Positions 1-11,533 of a DNA stretch of 64,000 nucleotides are shown piece after piece. The stretch spans positions 1,674,001 through 1,738,000 of the forward strand of contig JAIQDT010000001.1 in assembly GCA_021521415.1 (NCBI GenBank), in the 5' to 3' direction. Origin of the DNA: Bidens hawaiensis (Eukaryota > Streptophyta > Magnoliopsida > Asterales > Asteraceae). The translations under genes were made by a program, and so were the position numbers. The number at the start of each line of letters is the position of its first letter. Position 1 is the stretch's first letter. The notes beneath the pieces were generated by a model that worked only from the letters and a program-made list of their open reading frames with translations, was not told where the DNA came from and searched no databases.

Positions 1-1397
1 TTCTCGCGCTATGTCTTGAGTCTTTTCTTCTGTTTAATCTAGCCGTTTGCTTTTGTGTTGTCTTATCTTCTGTGCTGTTGACCTGACCTATCTTATGTCT
101 GAAAAGCCACTTTTGGCGCAGCATGCGCACCAACCCCATTGGTTGGCAGAAAAAGTGACTGACATTATCTTTTGAGATCTGCTTTTTCCATGCTTGACCA
201 GTACCTTTATCTGACCCGCCCATGCCTGTTTACTGTTCCCTGTCAGCTTTTCCTTTGCCCCCTGCAGCTGCCATATCTTTTGATATCTTTTGCTTTTGGA
301 ATCTTTTGCGTTTTGAGATCTTTTCCCCTTTTTCTAGGGATTGTGTTCCCTAGGGTTTCTCTATAAATAATAATGTATTTTTCCTAACACCACACACACA
401 AAGCACTTAAACTCTCATGTTCTCTCTTGCTCCTTGCCGTTGTTCTCCCTTTGCCGTCTCCTCTCTCTTTGCCTCCGTCTTCCTCCCTGTTCTGTCCTGC
501 TTTTCCGGTAACATATTATATATAATAATTTACTTATTAATTATGCTAACTTGTAATCAAGACTTAAAACAAATCATTAAAACAATAATCTTGTTTATAG
601 GTTAACTTGTGCTTGTTTAAAGTTGGTTCTTGCTTTATCTTACACCGCATCGTTTATCATGTGAGTAATCTCGTACCTAATCCCTTTTTATTTTTAATGT
701 TTTGGGATTTTCATGTGTTCGTACAAACTTGAGTCTTAAACTTGTTTATAAACTTTAGTCGCGCGGTATCCCATGTGTTGAGGACGTTTACTTGGCTGTT
801 TATTTGTATGTGTGTATCATTAACCGCTTTGTTCGGCCTATTCCGAAGTTTTCATGGATCCATTAGATGAACACGGGAGACCTATCGTTTACGGTTTTCT
901 TTGTTTACACTTGCACAGATGTTTTCTTGTTTTTGTGCTCAATTGGGAGCACGGATTGAACTATGAACTATGAGCTATGATCTATTTAGGCTTGATCACA
1001 ATCTGATTGCACCCTTGTTAAACACCAGACATACACGTGTTGCGCGCAGATTTATTGTTATCTATGTATTGTATTAAACTTGATTTCTCACCAACACGCA
1101 AGTGTTTGACGTTTATTTTAACACATGTTCAGGTTTGCAGTAGCTGTTTTGGAGCTTGTGGACACGTAGGAAGTTTTCTTTATTTTGGACCTAGATTAAA
1201 ATGTATCAAGACAAGTTGTTGCTGTTCGAATATTATGATTTATAATATATTGATTTATGATGATTTATGTTATCTTGTTTACTTTGCGCGTGCGCGAATG
1301 AATGTATTTATTAAATATTGACACCCAATAGTGTTACGAGTAATGAAACAATATGTGGCGCCCCGATGTATAATCCGCCTTTGGTCGGGGTGTTACA
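1..1397 (+). mobile_element. Ty3/gypsy-type LTR, 3' part (left end outside window)
   Basis: The segment ends GGTCGGGGTGTTACA at 1397. Reversed, this matches the TGTCACACCCCGACC start of the LTR at 58874, so it is an LTR terminus in plus orientation. Around 1085-1140 the phrase CTCACCAACACGCAAG followed by a T-rich stretch and TTCAGG recurs in the LTRs at 5305-7183 (near 6880-6930) and, reversed, at 26920-30291 (near 27160-27220). A TATA box lies at 362-369. No primer binding site follows 1397, so this is a solo or truncated LTR abutting the retroelement relic on its right. No real protein gene is visible; the short reading frames here are not supported. Confidence 0.65.
362..369 (+). promoter_or_regulatory. 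TATA box of the LTR
   Basis: TATAAATA is followed by a pyrimidine- and AC-rich leader beginning near 390, the usual look of a plant RNA polymerase II core promoter. Because it lies inside an LTR it is read as the element's own promoter. No host coding sequence follows it. Confidence 0.45.
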
Positions 1398-3607
1398 TAA
1401 ACCCCCCCAAGCGCATCGGTAAATATGCAAGTCGTCACTGAAGATCACCAAAGAATGGGCCTCCACATACAACTATGTCTTCGATGGCTTCTCGAAGCCC
1501 CTTATCAAAACAGGATACCGCATCATCCATCATATAGGGGTGGCATGTTCGTAACCCAAAAAGCAACTTAGCAACCTCCATACAAGACCTAAGCAGGAGG
1601 AGTTCGCTCTGGGGATCCCTAAGGCAAGGTAAGAGTTTCATAAGATCAACCGCACGAGATGCTCTCCGCCTCGCCAACTCCTTAATAAAGTAGGGATCTC
1701 GACTAACGGCCCCTCCAAGGAGCTTTACCCCTCTCTCTGGTCTACCAATCCCACTAGGGAAAAGCCCATCTTTAACTTTCACTCCATTACACGTTGACCA
1801 AAAAACCTCGGTTTTCTTAATATTAAGTTGAAGCCCCAATGATGGCCCTTCCGAGCTGATAATGTCTAGCGCTTCAGCGACTTCGTTGGCATCACCAATA
1901 ATAGTCCCATCATCCAAGTACCAATCATGAAATGGGAGGTTATAGCTATTTTGTACCCGGAGAACAAGAGGGTGTAAGGCTAAGGCAAAGAGGAGGGGAC
2001 CAAGGAGGTCTCCCTGCTGAACCCCAGTAGTAGTCCCTATACAGTCATCACCAACCTAAAAACTAGCCGGCTGGGCATAAAGGAACTGGACCCATAGATA
2101 GATAGACAGGCAATGATGATGAACCTCCCGGAGAAGGGCTGTACGGTCGACCATATTGAAGGCGTTGGTGAAGTCCACGGTAAGTATAGCTAAAGAACCA
2201 TCTGCGTGAAAGGAGTTAAGAAACCGGTTCGCGCTGTGAAGCACCGCCTCAGCCCCATTAGGGGTCCCAACCCCAAACTGAAAGTCCCCTAAATATTGAG
2301 TCATTTCCTTCCCAACCATCTTCATAGCCACTTTAGAAACCAACCTACGCCAGATAGCCCCCACAGAAATGGGCCGAATTCCATTATCCGGCTTTAATAA
2401 AGGGGTAAGGGGGGCCGAAGCAATAAACTCAGCGAGCACCTTGGGGCAGAGACCCCCTAGCCATAAGTTGACGACTTCAGTGATGGCTGAGAGCAGACCC
2501 TGGAAGTCACTGATCCCTCACCACTAAGAGCGTCCAACAAGTGTTGCGCCCGCATCCCGTCTCTCCCAGATGAGGTCCCTTTAGGAAATGATCGGATACA
2601 TCTAAGCACACAGTCCCCATCCACCGAGAGGGTAGGCAGGGCGACAGAGCTAGAAGGCAAGGACAGAGGCGGCACCACTGGGTGTTTATCAATGAGGGCT
2701 TTCATGGTTGAATCTCCGAGAGGAGCAACCCCACTTGAGCATAATACCTTGACGGCAACTGTGAAATAACCATCCTTGACTTTCCTGAGACATTGTTTAA
2801 TATTGAGGCTTTTTTCAGAACCCTCCTCCCCTCCCACCTCTCTTTTAGAAAAAGTGCTTCCCCCCCCCCACGTTATCAAAGAGAGAAAGAACCAAGTCAG
2901 CAAAACCAGATCCATCTTTCCACACCGCAAGTGCTTGCTGAATGCTACTACATAGCAAAGACTTTCGATTCCCTGACCTGCGATCCTGCCTAGTGGAAGG
3001 TTTCACCACCCTTAAAGTACAACGCGGCAACAATAGTAATTTGACCCAATTCTCAATCGAGCCTGGTGAATCCACTACCTTGCGTAAAGCACATGCCAAA
3101 GTCTGAGCAAACGCCAAATGACAACTTGGGGGGATGCTCTTAACCGTTTGAATGAGAAGGGAGAAAGCCCGTTCCAAAAGGGATACATCCCCAACCACTC
3201 CTACAGCTGGACCTTGGTCCATATCCACAGACACACGATTAGGTTTCTGGATCCTAACGATGAATTCTCCAACATCTCCAGAATCCATAGAAAAAGAATA
3301 GACACCATCAACATGCTTGCACCCCCTGCTAAGGGCATGCAACGTCATGCACCTCCCACATAACCATTTATCCCCCGCCCGAATTCCCAACATCTATAAA
3401 AAGGTCCAAATTCTTGAAGATAGTATCTTTTAAAAGGTTCTTCCGAGTATCCGTTTTGAAATTGGTACTTTGCATGTGCTCAAGTAGGCGGAAAAACCCC
3501 GACAACTTGGTCCTAGCTCCACTAAAGGGGCATGGCCTTAAACCGTTAGTGGAGCTAGGACCAAGCCCTCCTGTATTAACGTTTCGAATTCTTTTTATGG
3601 CAGCCAT
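1398..3607 (-). pseudogene. Non-LTR (LINE/RTE-like) retrotransposon reverse transcriptase, broken
   Basis: The protein would start at ATG 3607-3605 with a zinc-finger-like stretch (CPFSGARTKLSGFFRLLEH; the second Cys appears replaced by Ser). A Cys/His segment (CGRCMTLHALSRGCKH) follows near 3340-3370. The reverse transcriptase has the conserved block DFTNAFNMVDR near 2150-2180 and the catalytic YLDD motif near 1908-1919. It lies in five pieces: 3368-3607, 2845-3393, 2457-2930, 2056-2439 and 1435-1917. Frames shift near 3380, in a ten-C run at 2860-2869 and near 2510; in-frame stops lie at 2056-2058 (TAG) and 1432-1434 (TGA). The remaining RT/thumb region is cut off by the LTR edge at 1397. 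Integration copying of RNA is the family role; this copy cannot encode a working enzyme. The exact clade is not settled. Confidence 0.8.
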
Positions 3608-4398
3608 GTACACACGAGATCAGAAAACAAACAAATCACAAAAGACAACGGACCCCTAAAGACCCCGACTCGAGATGAGTTAGAGCAAGAATCAAAGACC
3701 AAACCCCTCACACTCGAAGGAGGGGAGCAACCACGGGTTGCTCACCCCCCATCTAGCACCCCAGAACAAATGCCAAGGCATAACAGGAGGAAGATATAAC
3801 TCCAAAATAAAGCAAATTGGGTAGAACTCCAACTCAAAATACCCCCTTAAGCACCCAAATGCAAGTAAACAACCTTTAACTTATCCGAAACTAAGTCGTA
3901 ATTTCGTCGAACACCTGGCGTGCAACACATATTAACCACCAAAATAGATTATTTGAATAGAAACCAAAACTAGAAATCCAATAGAGAATTGAATGCTTTC
4001 TGTTGTTATTATTGACGAACGAAAACTTCAGGTCCTTTTAAATTCTCAACGAAATCGGTTCTGGAATCGATGGTTAATAACTTACTCCTGCTCTTCTTCT
4101 GGAATCGGTTAAGTATATTGAATAGTTGTTATTCATTTAGATAAGCAGGTTTTGACCTTGAAGTTGTTATCGGATGGAAGCTAGGTGAGGTGGTAGGTGA
4201 TTAGAGGAGGGAACACAGACAAGGCCAAACGCTAACGCTGTCATTTTGACCGTTACTAAAGATAGGATCAATACCTAATTTTTTAAGACCTTACACTTCC
4301 TTAATAGCAAGGCCATCCACATTAGAAACTAGGTTAATATTTAGCATCTTAATTACCTTCCACATTATGTTTCATCAACAGACCTTCCCTTATAGCCA
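3608..4398. other. Leader of the non-LTR element, then unassigned DNA
   Basis: Roughly 3608-3855 reads on the minus strand as a GC-richer leader running straight into the element's ATG, so it probably is its 5' untranslated region. From about 3960 to 4398 the sequence is AT-rich and no gene, repeat or RNA is recognised. Confidence 0.35.
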
Positions 4399-4653
4399 TC
4401 AATAAATTGACCAGTTTGGGTGCATGATTAAGAGTTCAACAGAATCTTCATGAGGTGAAGCAGTAATTGCAAAATTACCTTTTACTTCACCTGTTACAAA
4501 CTGCTCAGGATATCGATCTTTTGGCGATGTGGGATGAAATCTAATTGGTGTTGCATTCCAAGATTTTAATCTAATGGATCTCCACTTTTTTTTGTAAAAA
4601 TTCAAATTCTCTTTTAAATTTCTCAGTAGTGGTGAATGATTGTCTGTGAACAA
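4399..4653 (-). pseudogene. Short unrecognised protein-like fragment
   Basis: An 84-codon reading frame contains a well-composed stretch (for example RFHPTSPKDRYPEQFVTG and VELLIMHPNWSIY) that looks more like true protein than the low-complexity frames around it. I do not recognise the family. It begins abruptly, ends at a stop next to AT-rich non-coding DNA, and has no visible promoter or partner exons. It may be a captured exon or gene relic. No function is claimed. Confidence 0.25.
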
Positions 4654-5299
4654 TCGTGATTCTGATTAAAGACTCGAAATTCAATATTATTAAGTTAACT
4701 AGACGGATGCCCATGCGATGCAGCGGGAAATACATATCTTGATAATTAATTAAGTAATAGATTTATGAGTGTCCACTGTTCCGTTTGTAATCGTGAAACT
4801 GTTTATTGGTATAGGTAGATTAATAATTCTTATTTTAAACTCAATTTAGTATCGAAGTACAAACGAAACCGGAACCTAACCATTGCTAATGGTTTGGTTT
4901 TGTTGAGTTAAATTTTCAACGGTCCGATTTTAATTTTCGGTGACAAAAGCGTTGTTAACAGCTTGGCTCGCGATTTAATTTAAAACCATCAAAACCGAAC
5001 CAAAACACATATACGTAAAATGTTATTTTTAACTGAAAAAAAAAACTATGACAATATCATACTCAAATTAAAGAGAATTAAATGCTCGTTTTTATGCTGC
5101 AGTTTTTTTAAAAAAATATTGACGTACGAAAAATATATGACCGTTTAAAAATCGCGGGGGTATTTGGGTTAAAAATGAAAATATAAAGAATATATACATT
5201 AAAGATGAAGGATCAAGGTTGTAACTATGCTTTAATTTTACAAAAGTTAATTAAAGTTAAGAGGTAAATGTTGTAAATATTTTGAAAAAATATGGAATG
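4654..5299. other. AT-rich spacer, nothing recognised
   Basis: No open reading frame of credible composition, tRNA-like motif or terminal repeat was found here. The right end supplies the left copy of the CACGT target duplication of the solo LTR. Confidence 0.4.
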
Positions 5300-5304
5300 C
5301 ACGT

Positions 5305-7183
5305 TGTAACAACTCGGGTTTTTCATTTGCATATTACCCGATGAGGTAATTTAATCAACATAATAATTTAAACTATTTACATTATATTATTCTTTTATTT
5401 ATTTAATAAACAACTTTGAATTATAATAAACTTTTTTTTAACCCTAAACTTGGTTTTAATCTCTATGTGTATCCACACTTATACAATAGGGACCAATTTG
5501 CAAAAATATATAAAGATTTTATTATAATTTTTAACCCAAATCCATACCCAATCCATAAAACCCGTTTTCATACCCAAACCCGTGACCCGTGTATGTAGCT
5601 TACACCCGAATCTTCGCGTCTAAACTCGAAAATAAATTGTGTATATGATTCTCTTACCTTAATATATCATGCCGACACTTTTAATTAAGAAGCGAGATCC
5701 GAAAATTGATACGTATTGTCATATTAGCGAACCCGCCATTATCATAATACATATTATACAACTCAGACCATGATATAACAATTAAACGGGGCTGCATCGT
5801 CTCTGTAAGATCGCAAACCAAACCCCTATAATTAATCTCACTATAAAATCCTGCAGATATCATCTCTGGTTAGCGTTTATGGCCGCGAGTATATGTTCGC
5901 CGTTCGTATTCAATCCGATAATAATAAGGTAAATTGATTCAAGCATCTTGGTAGTTTTAATCCACTAAACGAAAGCCCTAATGAAATTTCAACTAACAAT
6001 AACCAGATTAGCGGATTGGAAGATTAGGGTTTTTATAATCAGTTTGGGTTTTCTTTGCATCTGGTTATATTAATCTGTTCCCATTTAAAACTCAACTGTC
6101 GCCTAGTGCAGCTGGTGTGCGTGTGTTTGTGTGTTCACCGGTGAGCCGGCCAGCGGCGCAAGTTCGATCCCCGGCCAGCCCACCTTCGCCAGTTTATTAT
6201 CAGTTCTTATTTTAATGAAGTAGTAATTAATTATAGTTAATATTAATTATCCAATAAATGTTATTTTATTAAAACAACATCAATAAATTGTCGTTTCTCG
6301 GTAATTAATCTCGCAGACTACGCACTAATAATAACAACAGATTTCCAACTAACAGTTAATAACGTTACAATCCCCAACCATAACTCAAATCACATCGAAA
6401 CTTTAAAATCATTATACGCGTTGATTTATTATTAATTAATTCATGTTAATATTATTTAACTAGGAATCCTTGTCGGTGTATCCCGAAGGGTTCATCATTC
6501 TAACATCATCATTTCTATTTCGTTCACCCGATCAGGTGAGTACCACATTCCCCTATTTTACTCGTTTTCTCACGTTTTGGGGACATATGCGTAAATATAC
6601 TTTCTCATATATACTTATACACAAAACTGCAACTTTGTCTTATGTGTTAACAACTTATACCTTACTTGCTTATGTGCTTATTTGCTTTGTATGCTTCCGC
6701 ATTCGGAGAGGTCCAACATAATCTCAGTCTAGTATGATCATACGTCAGTCGTTATAGCCTTTGTGCTTCTCGACATCTCAGTTATACTTGCTTATTTAGT
6801 TAATTTGTTATTCTCATATGACTTGTTGCACTAGTTATTTTTATACTATACTATATGTACATTCAAACTGGTGTGTTGCTCACTCAACCTTGTGTTGACA
6901 AAACTACTTTATTTTCAACGCATATGCAGGTTTTCGTGTGATGTGAAGTAATTAGAAGATCACGTAAGGATGTATGCTAGAAGAAAATATTAACGAGAAA
7001 ATATTATCTATTATTTATATTTGTTTGATATATTTGTTGTTTGTTTGAATATTGTAATGGAAATTTGTTTTATTTGAAATTATTAAATAGATATTGAAAC
7101 TTATATTGTGCATGATAGTTACCTTGAGAGCTGTGACAATCAGTTCGTGCCCCGACATTTCTGCCTTAGGTTGGGGTGCGACC
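5305..7183 (+). mobile_element. Solo Ty3/gypsy LTR with 5-bp target duplication
   Basis: The LTR begins TGTAACAACTCGGG at 5305 and ends GGTTGGGGTGCGACC at 7183, where CA has become CC. CACGT stands immediately before (5300-5304) and immediately after (7184-7188), the 5-bp duplication expected of an LTR-element insertion. There is no internal domain, so the element was reduced to one LTR, normally by recombination between its two LTRs. Shared blocks with the other long LTRs of this window (GTGAGTACC near 6536, CTCAACCTTGTGTTGAC near 6881) place it in the same broad group. The interior has no gene. Confidence 0.8.
6098..6180 (+). repeat. tRNA-derived SINE-like segment inside the LTR
   Basis: A box-A-like stretch (GTCGCCTAGTGCAGCTGG at 6098-6115) is followed about 45 bases later by a box-B-like stretch (AGTTCGATCCCCGG at 6161-6174). 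These are the two parts of an RNA polymerase III internal promoter as found in tRNA-derived SINEs. No target duplication or clear tail was found, so it may be a relic or part of the LTR itself. Confidence 0.35.
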
Positions 7184-7188
7184 CACGT

Positions 7189-7818
7189 GAGTTTTTATGC
7201 TCAAAAGACTATTTTGTCCTTCTTTATACTTGTACCATATGCTTGAAACTTTGTAAATTACTTAAAATCACCGTCTTAATTTGCCCTTCATTACCATATT
7301 ATATATAGTATAGATAACTATTTATTTAATTGAAGTAATCCAATGATATTAAGAGTGAGAAACTAACATTTGAGTATAACACTATTTTGGTAAATATTTA
7401 TCATCCAACACTATTTTGATAAATACTTTTTCCATCAACACTCTTTTGGGAAAAAACTCCTGATAATAACAATATATTTTAATTTCATATTTTTGTCATT
7501 GGTGATTTTTTTTATTTAGTTATGTTACCACAACCCGATACAGACCAAATTCGCGTTGATTCATAGGCACGACGCAATTTTGTCAACCGACTACACATCA
7601 TTTTAAAAATGTTTTTTTAATCATAAGCTATATGAGTGCCAATACTATTTTAATTGTTTACTAATTTATTTCTAGTTTTGGTTTATTGTTGTTATCGTAA
7701 CGAACTTAGCCGTCAATATTTTCGGGTTTACAAGGTTCTTTTTATAAGACGATAACATTAAATTTCATTACCCAAATATTTTAATCAAACTACTATCGTG
7801 AATAATAAACATTACATC
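7189..7818. other. Non-coding stretch with a small degenerate tandem repeat
   Basis: Around 7378-7460 the phrase AACACTATTTTG recurs about three times at ~35-base spacing with slight changes. Otherwise nothing is recognised. This is the 3' flank of the receptor-kinase pseudogene. Confidence 0.4.
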
Positions 7819-10555
7819 TTAGATATTTTGAAGTGTATCCAGAATATGCTGCAAATCATGTACGACACTTTTAATATCCATTCGTTTTAGTGGGGAATCC
7901 AGAGTGCAGGATACTCCAATCTCGATGATTAACACCAAACATTCCCCAATTTCTTTACATTTTTTTGCTCGTTCTGCATAAAAATTTCATTCTCTTGATA
8001 GGTGTTTAGAATATTAGCATCAATAACATGTTTTGCATGGTCTGGCAAAGCCATGGAAGCAAATTTATGGAGGCTAAGGCCTTGATTAAAAACGTCGTAG
8101 GTCGGCATTTTCCCAGTCATCGTCTCTAATAGTAATATTCCAAAACTGTAGACATCCCCGGCAATTGTCATCTCATTCCCGAGACCATACTATGCAACTC
8201 AAAATCAATTACTTTTTAAAACGGTAATACTATAGCAAGTAAATACAAACCTTTATGAATACATGAATGTCTTACCTGGAGCAACATAACCAATTGTTCC
8301 TCTTATCCCGGATGTGTTATTTTGGTATAAAGTTGTTCCAAGAAATCGAGATAAACCAAAATCTCCAACATGAGCTACCATATCATCATCAAGTAGAATG
8401 TTATTGGCTTTATGTCACAATGAACAATACTTGGTATGCAGTGATTGTGAATATAGTTAAGTGCACATGCTACATCTATTGGGCATGAACTCATACACCA
8501 AAGCTTTAAAATCATTTCCTTGGAAGTCAACACTAGAACATGAAGTTATTATTTTCAACAAATTCCGGTGTCGAATTTTCCGCCATGTTTCACACTCCCT
8601 CATAAAGCTTCTCTGAGCTCTGATATTTTGAAGATGTATAACTTTAACCGCAACAAATCTGTTAATATCTTCATCAAGAATTCCTTTATAAACGAAACTT
8701 GATCCGCCATTTCCAATCAAATTAGCTTCAGAGAACCCATTTGTTGCCTTGAGAAGTTGATTGTATGAAACTTGCAACAATCTTTTTCTCGTTGATGGCT
8801 GAGACAACTGGTTCTTGCTTTTCTTTCTACACCAAGCATACGCTAAACTTATGATGGTTAAAAGTGTAAAGCAATCAAAATGATTGTTACAAAGATTGGA
8901 AGCCCTTTTTTGTTTTTCTTTCTCTCCTTACATTTGGGTAAGTCGAGTTCAATAAAGCCACCACAAAGCCTACTATTCCCCAACACTGAAAATGTCGTTG
9001 CATTGGCAAACACTCCTGATGTTGGAACTTCACCCTCAAAGTCATTATATGACATGTTCAAATACTTTAACCGTTCCAAAAATTTAGGAATCTGGCCTGA
9101 TAAGTTATTATGAGAAACATCGAGTTCTACCAATCCTTTCAAGATAAATAAGGATGGAGGTATCATACCTTGCAATAAGTTATTTGCGAGGAGTAAACTT
9201 GAAAGGCTAGCACAACCACTAAGGCTACTAGGAACTTTACCTGATAGATTATTCTCAGATAAATCTAGTACATCCATCATCTTGAGGTTTTCGACTTCAG
9301 TTGGAATTGAACCAATAAGGTTGTTTTGAGAAAGATTAAGTTTTATTGATAGAGATGAAAGTTGAAAAAGCTTTGTGGGTATTTTACCATTAAGTTTGTT
9401 GTCATTAAGGTATAACTCTAACATACTATGACATTTTCCCAAGCTTGATGGAATAATCCCTTCCAACTTGTTTGAAAATAAAGAAATTGTGATCATTGAT
9501 GATAAGTTCCCTATGGAGTCAGGAATTTGTCCTGCTAGTTGGTTTTGACATAAATCAATAGCTTGTAGCCTTTTAAGGTTACCAATGGTTGAGGGGATGT
9601 TTCCTGTGAAATAGTTTCCATCTAAACGTAAACGGTTCAATCCAACTAGATTACCGATTGATGTGGGTAGGTTTCCATGCAACTGATTCTCATACAAATA
9701 TAATTCACAGAGGTTGTTAGAAAGATTACCTAATGATCTTGGGAGCTCCCCTTGAAAATTGCAATAAGAAAGATCCAAAGTCTCTAACTTGGTGCAGTTT
9801 TCTAAAGAATCAAGAAACTTCATTTCATCAGCTTCTTTGCTTCTAAAGAAATTATGGTATAAGGATATAAAATAAATAACCCTTAGTTTGCAAAGTCGAT
9901 TGTCAGCTTCCCACTAAATTGATTTCTAGCCACTTCCAAATCTTCCAATCTCGAACAATTAGAAATAGATGGAGGAAGAGGCCCGGTTAGTTTGTTACCC
10001 CATAACTCAAGTAATGCAAGATGTGGGAACATTGCACCTATTGTTGGTGGAAGATTACCGATTAATTGATTATCACCTAAGCCAATATAAGCTAGGAGTG
10101 ACAGGTTATAAAGAGGATATGGGATGATTCCAGATAAATTACAGGCCCCACAATAAAGTTCTTTTAGTATTTTCCATTGCCCTAAGGTGTTTGGAATTTT
10201 CCCACCCAAAGGATTGTTTACAAGAGAAAATACTCCCATTGATGTAATGTTACCCAAGAAAGGTGAAATTCCACCTGTTAAGTTATTATAATCAAGGGCA
10301 AGAAGAGTAAGCTTCAAGAGAGAACTAATCTCCTTTGGTATGCTTCCAACTAGCGTGTTACCAGAAAGATCAAGAAATTAAAGGTTAGAACAACTAGATA
10401 TATTAGTTGGAATGACCCCATTAAATTTGTTAAATTGAAGATAAATCAAGCGTAGCCTATAAAGACGACCGATTTCATGAGGGATGGCTCCTTGTAAGGT
10501 GTTGTTATTGAGAATGAGCACACGAAAGAAGCCGAGGTTTCCTACGTAAGGAGAC
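7819..10555 (-). pseudogene. LRR receptor-like kinase (Xa21/EFR type), 3' part
   Basis: This holds most of the leucine-rich repeats (roughly 8950-10555), the region of the membrane helix (about 8830-8880) and a protein kinase domain. Visible kinase marks are a glycine loop (GNGGSSFVYKG), the VAVKV lysine, and HCD in place of HRD, i.e. a non-RD kinase as in the LRR-XII immune receptors. An intron lies near 8185-8277 and the reading ends at a TAA at 7819-7821. Damage: in-frame TAA near 10377, frameshifts near 9890, 8860, 8410 and 7930, and loss of about 60 residues between the EFMPN motif and the CALNYIH helix near 8478. The 5' end lies at 20711-20990, beyond the retrotransposon. Intact relatives sense microbial ligands at the plasma membrane; this copy cannot. 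Confidence 0.9.
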
Positions 10556-11208
10556 TGTTGCTACAACAAAGATAAGACCAATGATAGTGAATGGACTGGT
10601 TAGGACAACAAGCTTCAAGGGTTCAGGTTAACCTAACGCAGGTCGTGGTGTCCCTCTACGTTTGCAAAACGTAGAAGGAGGTTCACTAGTTAGTTCTTTG
10701 TTGTTATAGATCACCGAAGATCAAGAACCATGATGTTTGGAATCGTTTTTAGGATGATGTTCTTGGTGAAGCTATGAAGTTATTGAAGTAAGAAAGAAAT
10801 AAGCTAAGAGCATATTTCTCAAGGAAGAAGAGAAGATTAGGGAGATGGTGTTATCTGCCCAAATCTGTTGTGTTCTTGTTTGTGACTAAGCATCTCTTAT
10901 ATAAGTGAAGAGATGTAAGCCTTTTAGTCCAGTTAACTAAACTAGTTAGCCTCTAGTTTGCATAGAGAGTTGACCTTTATGGGCGGGAAGGTTTGGACTG
11001 CTGGTCCATAAAATAATAATACTTTATCTGAGCATGTCCTTTGGTCAGAGGGGACAAGGATGTGAACAGTGATTTGACATCGTACTGTAGCACGTGAGTA
11101 CTTGTTTACATAAGTTTGGGCGGGAAACAAAGCTTTTAACCATTTAACCCTTTTAGCGTTAATGTGTTTCAGTCATTTTATTTTTTCCTTGGGGTACCCC
11201 CGTCATCA
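10556..11208 (-). repeat. 3' LTR of the Tat element
   Basis: On the minus strand it begins TGATGACGGGGGTACCCC and ends TTTGTTGTAGCAACA. Its partner is at 20054-20710. A TATA box (CTTATATAAG, 10895-10904) lies in the middle. The polypurine tract lies immediately inside, at 11209-11218. Confidence 0.93.
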
Positions 11209-11218
11209 GCCCCCCAAG
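11209..11218 (-). promoter_or_regulatory. Polypurine tract
   Basis: CTTGGGGGGC on the minus strand directly precedes the LTR's TGATGAC. This is the plus-strand DNA primer site expected at this place in an LTR element. Confidence 0.85.
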
Positions 11219-11533
11219 TCAGAGGTGTTTGAGGAGTATGCTCAAGGGCTTCTGACTTTTGCACACATTTTGTTTATTGCTTAAAGGCTTCAAGATTTGT
11301 AGGCTTCGAAGCTTTGTTCAGTTTTGGTTGTTGTTTGAATTATTGATGTGACAGTTGATGTGATTGTAACTGTCAGATTACGGTTTCCAATAACTGCTTT
11401 TCATTAATAGTTATCAGTAGGATAACTATTAACTTTCTTTCAGATTTGTTTAACAAGTTCCACCATAATCACTTTCAAGTTTCATTCAATCCACTACCAG
11501 GTTAGTTTCGATCCTTCCTTCTTCTTCAAAATT

